Shown here: in pieces, positions 1 through 12,600 of the stretch
Layout: every line of letters begins with the position of its first letter
How positions within the stretch are numbered: the first letter of the stretch is position 1
DNA from: Harmonia axyridis
Lineage: Eukaryota; Arthropoda; Insecta; Coleoptera; Coccinellidae
Length of the DNA stretch: 64,000 nt
Reading direction: 5' to 3'
Assembly: GCF_914767665.1 (NCBI RefSeq)
Contig: NC_059501.1
Span: 38,106,501 to 38,170,500, forward strand
Made by a program: the position numbers and the translations under genes
Notes under the pieces: model-generated
Database searches by the model: none
What the model saw: the letters and a program-made list of their open reading frames with translations, nothing else
Told to the model about the DNA's origin: nothing

Positions 1-623
1 CCTCTGAGGTTTCATCCCTAATGCCGGACCTGGGTACATGCAAGATTTTCAAGAAATGGATTCAGGGAAAAGGCAGCCAAATCAATGGAAAAGCATTACT
101 TTCTTATTTCGTTCGACGAATTGAAAACCTAAGATCTAACTATTATTTCAATGAATATTTAGTCCGTTCGATGAACTGTAAGTTATATTCACACACTATT
201 CTGTTAACCTTAGCAACCAGTAAAAATAATCTACCGATCTAGAAACAAACGCGGTAACTAACAAAAGTCGTTCTATCGTGCAACAATATATGTAACTTTT
301 CAGACAGTTAAGTAGAAACCTTTATTTATGTTCGAAAAAATAAAACATCAGAATAAAAATTTCATATACATAATCGCGAATTATATGTCATTTCAATTTC
401 ACCAACACCAACACTTGTTTACATGCACAAAAAAAATAATAAATATAAGACTTGAATCACAAAGTGCATTAAGGAACATATTGAGTTCTTTTTCAAATTC
501 TGTAATTATCGATCTTCAGTTTTGAACCTGCTACTTGAAATGATATCAAAAATTAATGGAAATTCTATTAACATACAAAGCAGCACCCATAGAAGCATCA
601 ATAATACATTTCTTTAGACTTAC
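1..623. other. No gene recognised; left-edge sequence
   Basis: AT-rich sequence presumed to be Dyb intron or 3' region. A short minus-strand stretch at the extreme left follows a possible acceptor near 28-31, but it runs into a stop within four codons in the expected phase. I see no supported exon. Confidence 0.3.
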
Positions 624-644
624 CTCCGAAGATTTTTCGGCTAC
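624..644 (-). CDS. Dyb: Possible 21-nt microexon of dystrobrevin
   Basis: On the minus strand a 21-base stretch encoding VAEKSSE is bounded by TTTGTAG on its acceptor side and GTAAGT on its donor side. It is in phase 0, exactly what the preceding exon (ending at 865, MLK) needs. In vertebrate dystrobrevins an acidic/polar stretch follows the equivalent leucine-rich coiled coil, so a short polar insert is plausible. Without a transcript this could be a chance match. Confidence 0.45.
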
Positions 645-3600
645 CTACAAATTTTTTTAGAGACGAAGCTTTATTAGTATCACAAATAAATGCAAGAAAA
701 TAGTGTAAATATTTAATTGATTTCTTTTTTGATATTCACTCATCTGAATAGCATCTATACTTATTTTATACATCACATGATTACTACTACATAATATGAA
801 TGACAAAATGTTAATTATCGATTCAAAATGAATTCAAAAATTCGTTTATAAAAAGTTTTCATACCTTCAACATTTTCATAAGGCCTTCCAATTGGATCAT
901 TAACTGCCTTCTTGAATCTTGCAATGAACTCAAATGTGTCTCCAATTCGTCTTTCCTCATCCGCAACGCTCTTAATTCATTCATGAGAAGAGGATTGTCA
1001 GGTCCATGTCCGCTTCCTTCAAGTTCTTGTTGCCTCCTGAAATGAATAAATCAAAAATGAAATTATATGAAATGAACTCAGGGTGAGCGAATATCATTTA
1101 CAGTCAAAGAAGATGAAAAAGTTGTTTATACCTAAGTCTAGCAATTTCTCTCATTATTTCCCTATTCTTTGCTTCTAATTGTCCTATAAGTTCCCGTTGA
1201 GCTCTTGTCGAATCCATTCCAAGACAAGCTTCGGAGGATACTCGACCCTGAAAAATTATACATATGGGACTATGATATTATTTTTTTATCTAACTGATTA
1301 ATGTACCAATTTTCATTGAAGTTATTAAATATAATGGCCAGTTATATTGAAGCACAATTCAATTTGGAAATAGAATATTAACTAAAATTGAATGAAATTT
1401 TTCAAATTCAAAGATCAAACTTAAAGAATATTATATAAAATAAGCCATACAATAAATATGTAGGTACTATTAAGCAAAGCTACTTACTATATCTGGTGAC
1501 AGAGAACTTCTTCTTATACCAGTTCTGGGCTTTAGTAGCAACAGCAAAAGCACATTCAAGTAAAAATCATGTAACAAAAAAGACATGCTGACTCAAATCA
1601 GTTTTTGAAAATTAAGTTTCACTTGAAAATCTTACCATTCCTTGGCCAGCTTCTTGAGCTAGTTTGGCAGCATAACGAGCAATCAATCTATGTTCATCAT
1701 CCCGAGCACTGTCCAAACTAAAAACAAATAATACTTAATTATCGAAAATATCGAAAAAATGTAATGAATCGAACCAATTTTTTTATCAAATGGTCAATTT
1801 TCCGTTTTTTCCAATGATTTGAAGCAGGAAAAACAAAAACTCTATTGTAAAATTTGCCATGTTCTTTTTTCAAGAAATTTAATTTGTTAAATTTCAAAAT
1901 AAATAAAACACAATAACCAACTACAATAATATCAAAGTAGAACTAAATATAAAAATCGTAATTTTTACTTACCTCCTAGTTGTGGAAGATCTGCTGTCTA
2001 GACTTCCCATTCCATCGAATGGGTTACATGAATTGCTATCAGGAAATCCGTTATGTGATGGAACAGGAGAAGGGGGTCTAAAAAAGAAAATATCATCAAA
2101 TATATCCGAAGAACTCATTTCTTCGGAATAAATACTTATTTTTCATGAATAAAAAAAAACATAACTATATGAGAGGAAAAATGTTGAAACAAACAAAAAT
2201 ATTCCCAGAATATTCATAATTGGTATTATACAGGTTTTATAAAGAAAACAAAAGTTGTTACACCAGAGCATTTGAAGCTTTAAATAAGAAGATAGACTTT
2301 GGTTCACCAATTACTCGTTAATATTGACCAAATGAGGTCTGAATTAATTGAAATTGGTTCAATCACTAAGCCCTGTGGGAATTCCGAGGATAACACTGGT
2401 TCCGTGGGAGTAGACAGCACCTACGTACAATAAATCACTCTGAATGCGATCGATTCTAAGATCAGGAACTGCCCTAGAATGTTCCACATAGCAAAAACTT
2501 ATAGGTAAAATCGTCAGTCGAATCGTTTCCACGCGCACGTAGATCATCTGATAATTTTCTCACAACGATTATAACCACCTTTAAATTCATTGAAGATCTC
2601 ACATATTCTCTTCTCATTTTTAATGTGGAAATTTTTTTGCCATCTCTATCGAAAATCATGTAAAGTTTGGAAATGTTCGGTGATTTTTTAAACCAGCCAT
2701 TGATCTATTCCGATTGCACCCCCTCCAAAAACCCCAACTGCCGAGAAGCACATGATATGATCATAAATTCAGTGGAATTCAATTTTCTTGGTGGCAAGCA
2801 ATGTTCACGATCTCGATTAATATCCTCCACATATAATTTATACCGCTAGAGTTCGCAGATTGTTTCTCAGTTAACAACACTGAAGTATTCTATAATTTTA
2901 GTCACATAATTTTGGCGAACTCGCTTTTTCTTGGTGTTTGGAATTTCATATAGTTAGATATCTGTGGTCAGAATCAGATGATCAAATTACCCAGGAGCAA
3001 TGTTTCTTTATTAGGTTTTAGGTTGATTTTGTATGGGAAATTGTAATACAGATCACCGATGTCTACATTATTTTGTGCTCTTCACGGAAAACAACATAAC
3101 AAATATGTGACGAGCACATGAACAACACTCAATCTAAAATTTCATAACAACTCATAAACATGGTTGCACAAAAAACGTGAATTCAAAGGTCCTTTTATCC
3201 ACAACTAGAAGCGCCAAATATTACCTACTTAGCAGTTTTAAATCCATTCCATATTAAAAAAAGTAAAAACAATTTAAGTACAATGATGAGAACGATCAAA
3301 ACAGGTTCACTACTTCAATTATTATAAATTTTTTACTTACACAATATGTGATAGATTAAGAGTTTTTTCTGGGTGTTCTGGAAATTTGGGTAAATGATTT
3401 TTGGACTTCTCTGGAACACATCTGAATGATTTTCTCAAAGACTGTCCGAGAGTTTTATTTGGTGACTGTAAGCAAAGAAGAGTCAAGTGAAAAAATTTGA
3501 ATGGTTCGTGTATAACAAACATGCAACTATTTAGGATACATTAGTTAACACCGATCCTCGGCCAATCGAAAGCGATGTGTAACGTTATTATTATTATTAT

Positions 3601-6600
3601 TTGAACTGGGGTCGTTATAGCTCGGTAAGCCTTCCGGGAACTACGACCATGTAGATATTTTGTACTCTACCCTACTCATTCATGAAAACCCAAGGAAGTC
3701 GTCAATGACGTTGATAAAACTGACAACCTCCTTAGGGGCCTTAGCCCGTTACCTCTCGGGTATCCAGGACCGGCTTCCCCATATGAATTGTTCTCAGGCC
3801 AGCCAGCTCTGGACACTTACATACCATGTGTTCGGCTGTTTCTGCTTCTGATCCACAGAGCCTGCAAATCTCATCTGCTGATATTCCCATACGGTACAAA
3901 TGATGTTTGTACCGACAGTGCCCCGTCAGCAGTCCCACCATCACACGAAGCTCGGCTCGTGACAGCTTCAAGAGCTTTCTGGCGTAGGTCGGTGAAATCA
4001 TCACGAATTTCTTGGCCTGAATAAGTCCAGGAGTGTTTGTCCGGTGGGATATCCTGTTATTCAACAATCCAACATTGCTGGAATGCGGTACGATTCCAGG
4101 GATCTCAGCGTAATCTGGCTGTCCGTGGTAATGTAGACATGCGCCCCCTTGAGATTCATTTTAAGACACTCCTGAGCGCATACGTAAACAGCCAGTAACT
4201 CGGTCTGTAAAATAGAGGGCTCACTTCCCAGGGCTTTAGAGATCCTCAGTTTAGGTCCATATACCCCAATGCCAGTACCTCTCTCTGATTTTGATCCATC
4301 GGTGAACTATGTGGATGACTTTTCGTCCAAACGATTTTCGAAACGTATTGCTCAGGACGGTCAGTTATGACCGTTTCAAAGGGCGTTCCAAAATCGAAGA
4401 TGGTTAGCATAACATCCAATGTTTTTGCCAAGAGGTTTGAATCTAGTTGATTCAATTTCCTCATATATCCTACATATAGCCTACAGAATGGAACGAATAA
4501 ATAATTATAACGTATAAAAAAATGAAAGAAACAAAGGGAGCGGGATATTACAATGGAGTGATTTAATTAATTGGAGCTTTAGACTATTAAAAAGTTTTAA
4601 AAAAATCTCTATTTTAACACTGAAGGCATCAATCGTTCGGAATGGCCCGCTTTATCTCCAGCCGTGAATCGAACACGCTTAGCAGCACCCAGTAATCCGC
4701 CCAGAAGTTCACAGGAACTTGTAACAGACACTCAGTAAGAATGGCTTAATATCCCTCAGCAGCATATCGCTAATCTGGTGACCAATATGGGTATGATATA
4801 CGAGCCTGCATAAAAGCAAAACGATGAAATACACGTTATTGGGCAGAATTTAGATTATCATTTTCCAAGTTATTATTTGTAAATTGTTTTCATCTAGAAC
4901 ACTAATTCAATAGTAGGTATGTTTTTTTAGTTGAAACTAAGCAATTAAAGAATCTATATGTACTCTCGCGTTATCCTAGTAATCCTTTTATGCTATTCGT
5001 TTTAAAGTTTTTTCTTGGTGTTAACAATTATGATTTCAGGAAAATACAATTTCTCAGGTCCTAAGTGCTGAAAGTTTATTAAATAATCTGTATATTTTTA
5101 TTGAATGTCTTATAATGTCCACTTTTAGAGATCTTTTACAAACCTTTAGAATATTTTAAAGTTCACTTAAATTCACCTAATTGTAATGCCTTTCTCTCTA
5201 TGTTTTTGTCGTTTCTTTTAAAATAGATTATATCTATGTATTCATTTCATCATGTAGAGTCCTGGATGGACAAATGTAATTACCTTCAAGTCAAATGAAA
5301 TTCATAACTGATCTATCAATTAACTCGAAAATAAATAGGATATTCCCCAAAAATTCAATTATATCAGATGTCCCAAATTCGTTGACTAATTAGGGGATCC
5401 CAGAATCCGTGAAGTTAGCACCCACTTTTTCGGAAATGAAAATTTTTTTGTAACATTCGTTAGTACCTCAAAACATTTGTAACACAAAAATTTTCATTTG
5501 TACCTCAAGGATACTGACAGAAAAATAACGCTTTCCACAGTCCGAGTAAATCATGATGGAAACACTCTGAAACTGATGCCATTTTAGCACAAACAGTACA
5601 AATACTCTGAAATTCAATATAAATATGAAGTTTTAACCATCCTAGCAGATCAGACTTCTTCACTTCATTTTTTGTATTCAAGTATATATCTAATTCTCTT
5701 CTATCATATTTGAAGAAAAAATCAACTTACAAAGGAAGCATATTCTTTGACCTGATGATCTAAGGTATGAGGATTGGAAACTCTTCCTCTCCAGAAGCAA
5801 TCCTGACATAAGGTGTAATGTGGACATTTTAAACAACGATAACGGAATCCATTGAATCTTTCCTTAAGGCAAGAATCACATTGTATTGAATGAACAACTG
5901 AAACAAAAAAAAGGATCTCACGATTATGCTATATGCTAGAAAAAACAATTATTAATTAAAGATGAACACTCCAATTATGAAAATGTTTAAGTTTCAATTA
6001 TTTCATACAGGATGTTCCCACCTGTATTACGGTTCAACGCTCAAATTTTTGTTTTTTTTTTCGACGCAGTATCATTACGATTCATCAATGCTACATTCTC
6101 AAATTGCATGGAAATACGCAGGGTGTACCAAAAAACTGTGAATGATCAAACGTATATGGTTGTTAAAAGTTCCATATGCTTAAATCTTGCCGATTTTGAG
6201 ATAATTCGAATTTTTATAAATAGAAGGGTCTCTAGAAAAAAGTGACTCCTAACAGATTTTCTTTCACTGTCCTCGCTCTTATCTTTATATTGCGTGCAAT
6301 TACGCACCACGTCTTAAAAACACATTACATGAACTTTCAACAATTTTTACTCGAAAAATACTATTTTTCAAATGAGGCAACAAAAAATTCATGCTCAGTG
6401 TTGAAACTGATAAAGCGATCCTAAAAAACATTCCTGAGAAAGGCTGAAGTTTCTGTAGCCGTATGTGCTCTTGATTGCACACCATCTTGTTTGAAGAAGC
6501 TTTCACTTAATTCCTCAAAATCCAATTCACTAATAAAAGGTACAAGAATTTCCTCCCTATAGCAGTTCGCCTCCGACTCATAGCGCACCAAACTCTAACT

Positions 6601-9600
6601 TTTTGAGAATAATGGAAATCTGTTTTGGGTTTTATTTTGAGGGGGGGCGGTTGTTTATGGGATATTTGACTGGAAATATTGGAATCATAAGATAATGATG
6701 ACAAGGGTACAATTATTGGTAAGGGGAGGCATTTTTCATATTTTGTCCTCTCGAAAAAATATTATAGTATACTTTGCTTCTTTTGAATTCGCTAGGTATA
6801 AATTATATTTAAAATAGAATAAAATTTGTTTTTTTTCAAATTCCACATTACTTCGAATAATCAATTTGAATTAATTCTTGGTGAAATTGAAGAGACAAAA
6901 TAATGTTTTAATTCATTATTTTTAAAGTTGAAAGACATCCCACAGTCGCCTGCGATTTTGGTTCGGATTCCGAGAAATCACAATTGAAAACTTCGATTTA
7001 GGTTCCGGTTCCAGTAAATCGTTACATCCCTATTTATAATACAAAGGCAGAAGGTAATGATATTCTTTGCGAATTCAAAATGAATGAACGAGTGTTAGAA
7101 TGAGCATTCTGTACGAATATTATACATTAATTTCTCTAATTCACTGAGTTTTCATTGTTTTGTGCATTAAAAAATGTTGATTGGCAGATCAGTTTTCTGT
7201 ATCACAAATTCGACAGATAAGATAAATTAGTGATAGAAGAGTTCCGGGTACCAACATAAAATAATAAAATATAACCATGAAATCTGTGTGAATCTGATAT
7301 TCTCGCACGATTTTGTTTTCAAGGTATGGCAGAATGAACGGTTCTGCCACAGAATTAGAGAAATAGTTCCATTCCTGTCAAACAATTTAGGACATTTAGG
7401 TCATTGTTCATTTACCAAGTAATCTGTCTATGTGCGGTTTAGTAAAAGTTGAAAATGAGTTCAAGTGAAATTGAATACGAGAAGAACTGTAAACTGTTAT
7501 CTAGTTTAACGCGGCAGACAAACTACAATATTCGTTTTAGAATAACCATTTCCTTTTTAAATAGCTTATTGAATTTACTCTCTGTTTCATCATCTGGATC
7601 TGAGAAGGGTGTCATCAACAATGACTCCAAAACATATCCATCATACCCTATTAGTATGTACTGTAGAGGGTTTTGCATGCATATAAGCGCGGTCCCAGAG
7701 AGAGAAGCAAGGGGATTATGACCCCCCAAAATGGAACCACCTAAAAATTAATATGCGTTTCAAGCAAACGAGGTACGAAATAGTCCCATCAAAAAAATTT
7801 AAGCCCATTACGGCGACCCCCCCAAAATTTAAGTCTAGGGCCACCCTTGCATGCATAACTTAAGAATTTTTCCAAATTCTGGCGTCGTGAACGGATCCAG
7901 ACCGACTGACATAAAGTTCTATGGCTAAGCCCCGCTCCATTTGCCATTTCTAGGCTAAATTTGAACGTATTGTCGCCACTGTGTTTTATTGAGTCACTGT
8001 AATTATCGCTAAATAACTTACTATGAAAGGTTAGTTAGCACTAAAACTAAAAAATTGTTGGGATTTCCTACCTACTATTGTATAGGGTTTTCCAATCAGA
8101 GGTTTCATTTTTTGACAAATGAAAACTACGCCATTACTAAAATGAAACGATACACATTTCAACAACGCAGTGAAATTGTTTAAATTCACTACAACAATGC
8201 TGACAATTTTGCAGTCAGAGTTCGCAAAACTAAAGCACTTTTGGCTCGTCTTGGAGCACCTTTTCGTCCGGCAATAATAAAACTCGTGGAAAAATTTGAG
8301 CTGTTGGAACAAGTTGCCATGTTGGTGATGTAAAGAATCTAAACTGTGTGCGTCGCTCAAGAAAAACTGAGAATATTGCTGCTGTAGTCTTACTTATTCG
8401 AAAATAAGGCTGTTACAGTGAAGGCGTTGCCCTACCGAGCTATGATCAATGATTTGTATGACCGGAATTGAAAGATATTGATGTGGACAAATTTTATTTC
8501 CAACAAGACAGCGCTACGTGCCACTCGAGCAACGAACCAATCGCAATTTTGCAAGAAAAGTTACCTAGCCGTGTTATTTCTCGTAGAGGAAAAAACAATT
8601 GGCCACTGAGATCTTGTTATTTATCACCCTTAGACCATTTTCTTTAAAACCACGTGAAAGATAAGGTCTATACTCTATACCAATGCTTTACAATCTATTG
8701 AAGACCTTAAAAATGGACCGTAGCCGTGGCGGCGATTTCGCTCTAATCACTAATCTTCAGACAGTAAAGATGAAGATGAAATAAGTTCGAAACTTTGCGG
8801 TCACTCAATGTTGATCAATTAAATTAAATTGAATTGTTTTATCAAATAGTATCAACTGACACAGTTCAATATTTAAATAGTTTCTATTTTTCAATAGTTC
8901 ATATGTTTATCATAGTCTATTGTGTACTATTAATTTTATGAAAGACTGAAATATATCTCACTAGTTTCAACATTTCAGCAGTAGTGTACCAATAACTAAT
9001 GAAAATCTCACCATTCTCCACACTAGCGATCCTATGAAGAAGCGGTAACCAAAGTAAAACAGGAGGTCCTGGATCAGACATCATGGTATCCAAAAAATCA
9101 TTAACAGTAACTTTTGCATTCTGAAAAATAAAGGTTTCACATTTATAAACCCAGCTAACTGGGATGGTACAATAAGACCCTGTATAATGATTACATAGTA
9201 GGCAATAGAGGAATAAGATCAAAAATTGCTGTATAACAGACCCATTGGGTGATTTATGTTTCTTAATCCAAGTATATATTTTCTTAGATAGTTGGACAGT
9301 TCACAACACTCGAGAAAGATTACATGTAGATTCCCAGATCACATCCCAAATCCTTCCTATCTGGCCTAGTATGTAATCATTGTACAATGATAAAACCAAT
9401 GTTCTAAAGTCTGGTAGATACAATACTGTTAATGATGAAGATTTATGAAACTGGTTGGTCAGTATTGAAATATTACCAGATATTAATTTAAATCTATTGT
9501 TTAAAATGAAATGTAGTATAATATCTTAACCCATTAACGACTAGTGTACGAAAACGCAACGCATAACTGTAATATTTCAAAGGAATATTGTAACCTAATA

Positions 9601-12600
9601 TATCAATATTTTTTTGAAAAACGGCAACAGTGTAGGTGGTAAATGCACCACTTCTAGGTTTGTTTAAATGTTCAGTCTAGAACTAACGCTTGTCGTAGAC
9701 AGTTTATTGTTTTCTGTTAGCGTTTATAAATTTGTAATCTCGACATGGACTTCAAGTTAGTGTAAGTAGTATTTTTCCATTGTTTATAATGAAAATTATT
9801 TATTTTTTATTTAGATTCAATAGTGAATTGATGTAGTTATTTATTAGTGACCATTTAAAAACTTCAAAATAAATATAGTCTTGTGATTTTGTTGCGTAAT
9901 TTAGAGCGTTGCGAAAATGCAACGTCAGTCCTTATGACTACTGCTTTTTCAAATTTATTATATATTTTTCAGTGGTGGATTTACACTCGAAGAGGCTCTG
10001 CAAGTGGCTTACGCAGATGATTTAGACGTTGGTGATATTTTTATAGAACCCCCAGAACCGGCCGAGCTGACGGATGAAGACTCTGCAGATGAAGACGGAG
10101 GTGGTCTTGTTGATAATAATTTGTCTGCAAATCAGTTGCGAGCAGCATCCGAAATATGCATTTATCAACAAGACAATAGAGATGATAATGAAATTATTTC
10201 CGAAGCTCTAGAGGAACCCGAGGAAGAACCACAGACTGCTAACTCCCCACAGACTGCTAACTCCGTAGAAATTATTGATTAGAGTAAAATTTCTTGGATA
10301 AATGGTGACATAGTTTGTAATGAAAAACAATTTCCAGAAAGGAACTATGAAAACTTCAAATGCCTTACTCCTACTGAGATGTTTGAGTTATTTATTGACA
10401 ATGATATTATACCATTATTAGTAACAGGAACTAGAAGGTATAGCCGACAAAAAAATGAAGAAAATTTTTCGATAGATTCAAATGACATGAAATGTTTTTT
10501 GGAATTCTTATATTATCTGGCTTCAATACTTTGCCAGGAAAAAAAAATTTACTGGGATAGTAGTGAAGATATGGGAAATGGAATGGTAAAGTTTGCTAAG
10601 CGACGTGATCGGTTTATTTCAATATGTCGTTATGTGCATTTTGTAAATAATGACAATGACAATAATGATAATGATTTGTCCGATAAATATTGTAAAGTTC
10701 TACTTCATCCCAGAACAAGATTTAAATTTTGACGAAACAATGGTAAAATATTATGGTAGACACTCATGCAAACAATTTATCAAAAGTAAGCCCATAAGAT
10801 TTGGATACAAGATTTGGAGTTTGACAACAAAGAATGATACTAAGAGAGATACTTGGTGAGATGCATCAGATAATAGTAATAAAAAGCCTCGTGAACGTCA
10901 GCTACGACTCGGTTGGGGGGGGGAACGGCGACAGCCCCGAAGAAAAAAAAATTAAATTCAGTCATTTCCTCCCAACTGAAAATTTGTCAAATTGTAGCTA
11001 ACCCAAAATCTAAACGAAAAAATACAATCAGCTGGCTATAGCATAGTGTATTATACGTCAGCTGGTGCCTCAAACATGAAAAAAAAATTATATTTTCAAT
11101 GACAACTCTGACAGCGACTCTGATACTGAATCAGAGAGTGGAAGTAACTAAATATTATTGTGCAACATGTGGAGAAAGTCCTTTTCTCGCGAGTGTGGCA
11201 CTCTCTGATTCATTATCAGAGTCGCTGTCAGAGCTGTCATTGAAAATATATTTTTTTTTCATGTTTGAGGCACCAGCTGACGTATAATCCACCATGCTAT
11301 ATCCAGCTAATTGTATTTTTTCGTCTAGATATTGGGTTAGCTACAATTTGACAAATTTTCAGTTGGGAGGAAATGACTGAATTTATTTTTTTTTCTTCGT
11401 GTTTGGGGGGCTGCCGCCGATTTCCCCCCCAGCAGAGTCGCAGCTGACATTCATGAGGCTTTTTATTACCATTACCTGATGCATTCTACTAATTACCGTT
11501 TGAGAGGAACTTGGTCATGTATATCTGTTCCTGGCTCCCGGACTATAAATGTGCCGCGCCATTGGTAAAAACGATAGACGAATTAGGAATATGCAATAAA
11601 GGAGATCTGAGACATAACTTTTTCTTCGATAATTTATTTACAAGTTTGCACTTATTGCATTATTTGAATAGTCTTGGATATGGCGCAACAGGTACAATTC
11701 GAGAAAATCGTATACCGCGAGGCTGTCCTCTTCCACAAAAGCAAACACTACAAAAGAAACCCAGAGGAGAATATGCAACAACAGTGGATAGGACTTACGG
11801 AACAATACTAATCAGATGGAATGATAATAGTATTGTTACACTTGCATCAACAGAGTATGGTACAAATCCGTTGAACCATGTGAAAAGGTTTTCTCAAGCT
11901 GAGAAAAAAATATCCAAATACAAGTACCGTTAGCTATTGCCAAATATAACTCATCAATGGGAGGTACAGATCTAATGAATGAAAATACCTCAAGGCATCG
12001 GATCAGCATTAGAGGAAAAAAATGGTGATGGAATCTATTCACTTGGCTGCTAGATACTACAATACAAAATGCATGGATTTTACATAAACGCGCAGGTAAC
12101 AAATTAACTTTATTGTAATTCAGAAGGGAAATTGTGAAAAGTTACCTAACCAAGTATCAAACTCTTCCACGTCAAGGAGGTCGTCCATTATCGATTGTCA
12201 AGTCGTTTCTCATCAAGAGTTAGTGACGATATTCGTTATGACAATGCAGGTACATTTTAGACTCTATTGCAAATAACAAATGATGGCGTTGTGCTGGAGA
12301 CATGTGTACATCTATTACACGAACATACTGTATGAAATGTAACGTTGAAATGTGCAAAAAATGTAATGTTGACTTTCATACTAGTTTTTGAACATTTTGC
12401 TTAGTTAAAATTAATTTAATACTCCTAAGGACTGGCGTTGCGTTTTTGCAACACGTGGTTTCTTATAAAATAAAAGGAAATTAAATTTGTTTCTTGGAAA
12501 TTCCTATTTTTTATTACCTACCAAATAAAGTAAACACGAAAAAAATTAGTTTGAAAAAAAAAAAATAAACTCCGTCCTTAATGGGTTAAGTTAAATCATT

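Larger units (their letters stand above)
9526..12589 (+). mobile_element. piggyBac-like DNA transposon with TTAA target duplication
   Basis: The 3056-bp element spans 9530-12585 and is flanked by TTAA on both sides (9526-9529, 12586-12589), the piggyBac target. The ends are inverted: CCCATTAACGAC on the left and GTCCTTAATGGG on the right, one mismatch in 12. Subterminal copies of an ACGCAACGC-type motif lie near 9550 and 9906 and, inverted, near 12434. It encodes a broken transposase and carries a nested palindrome at 10861-11487. It lies within a Dyb intron, antisense to the gene. Confidence 0.92.
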
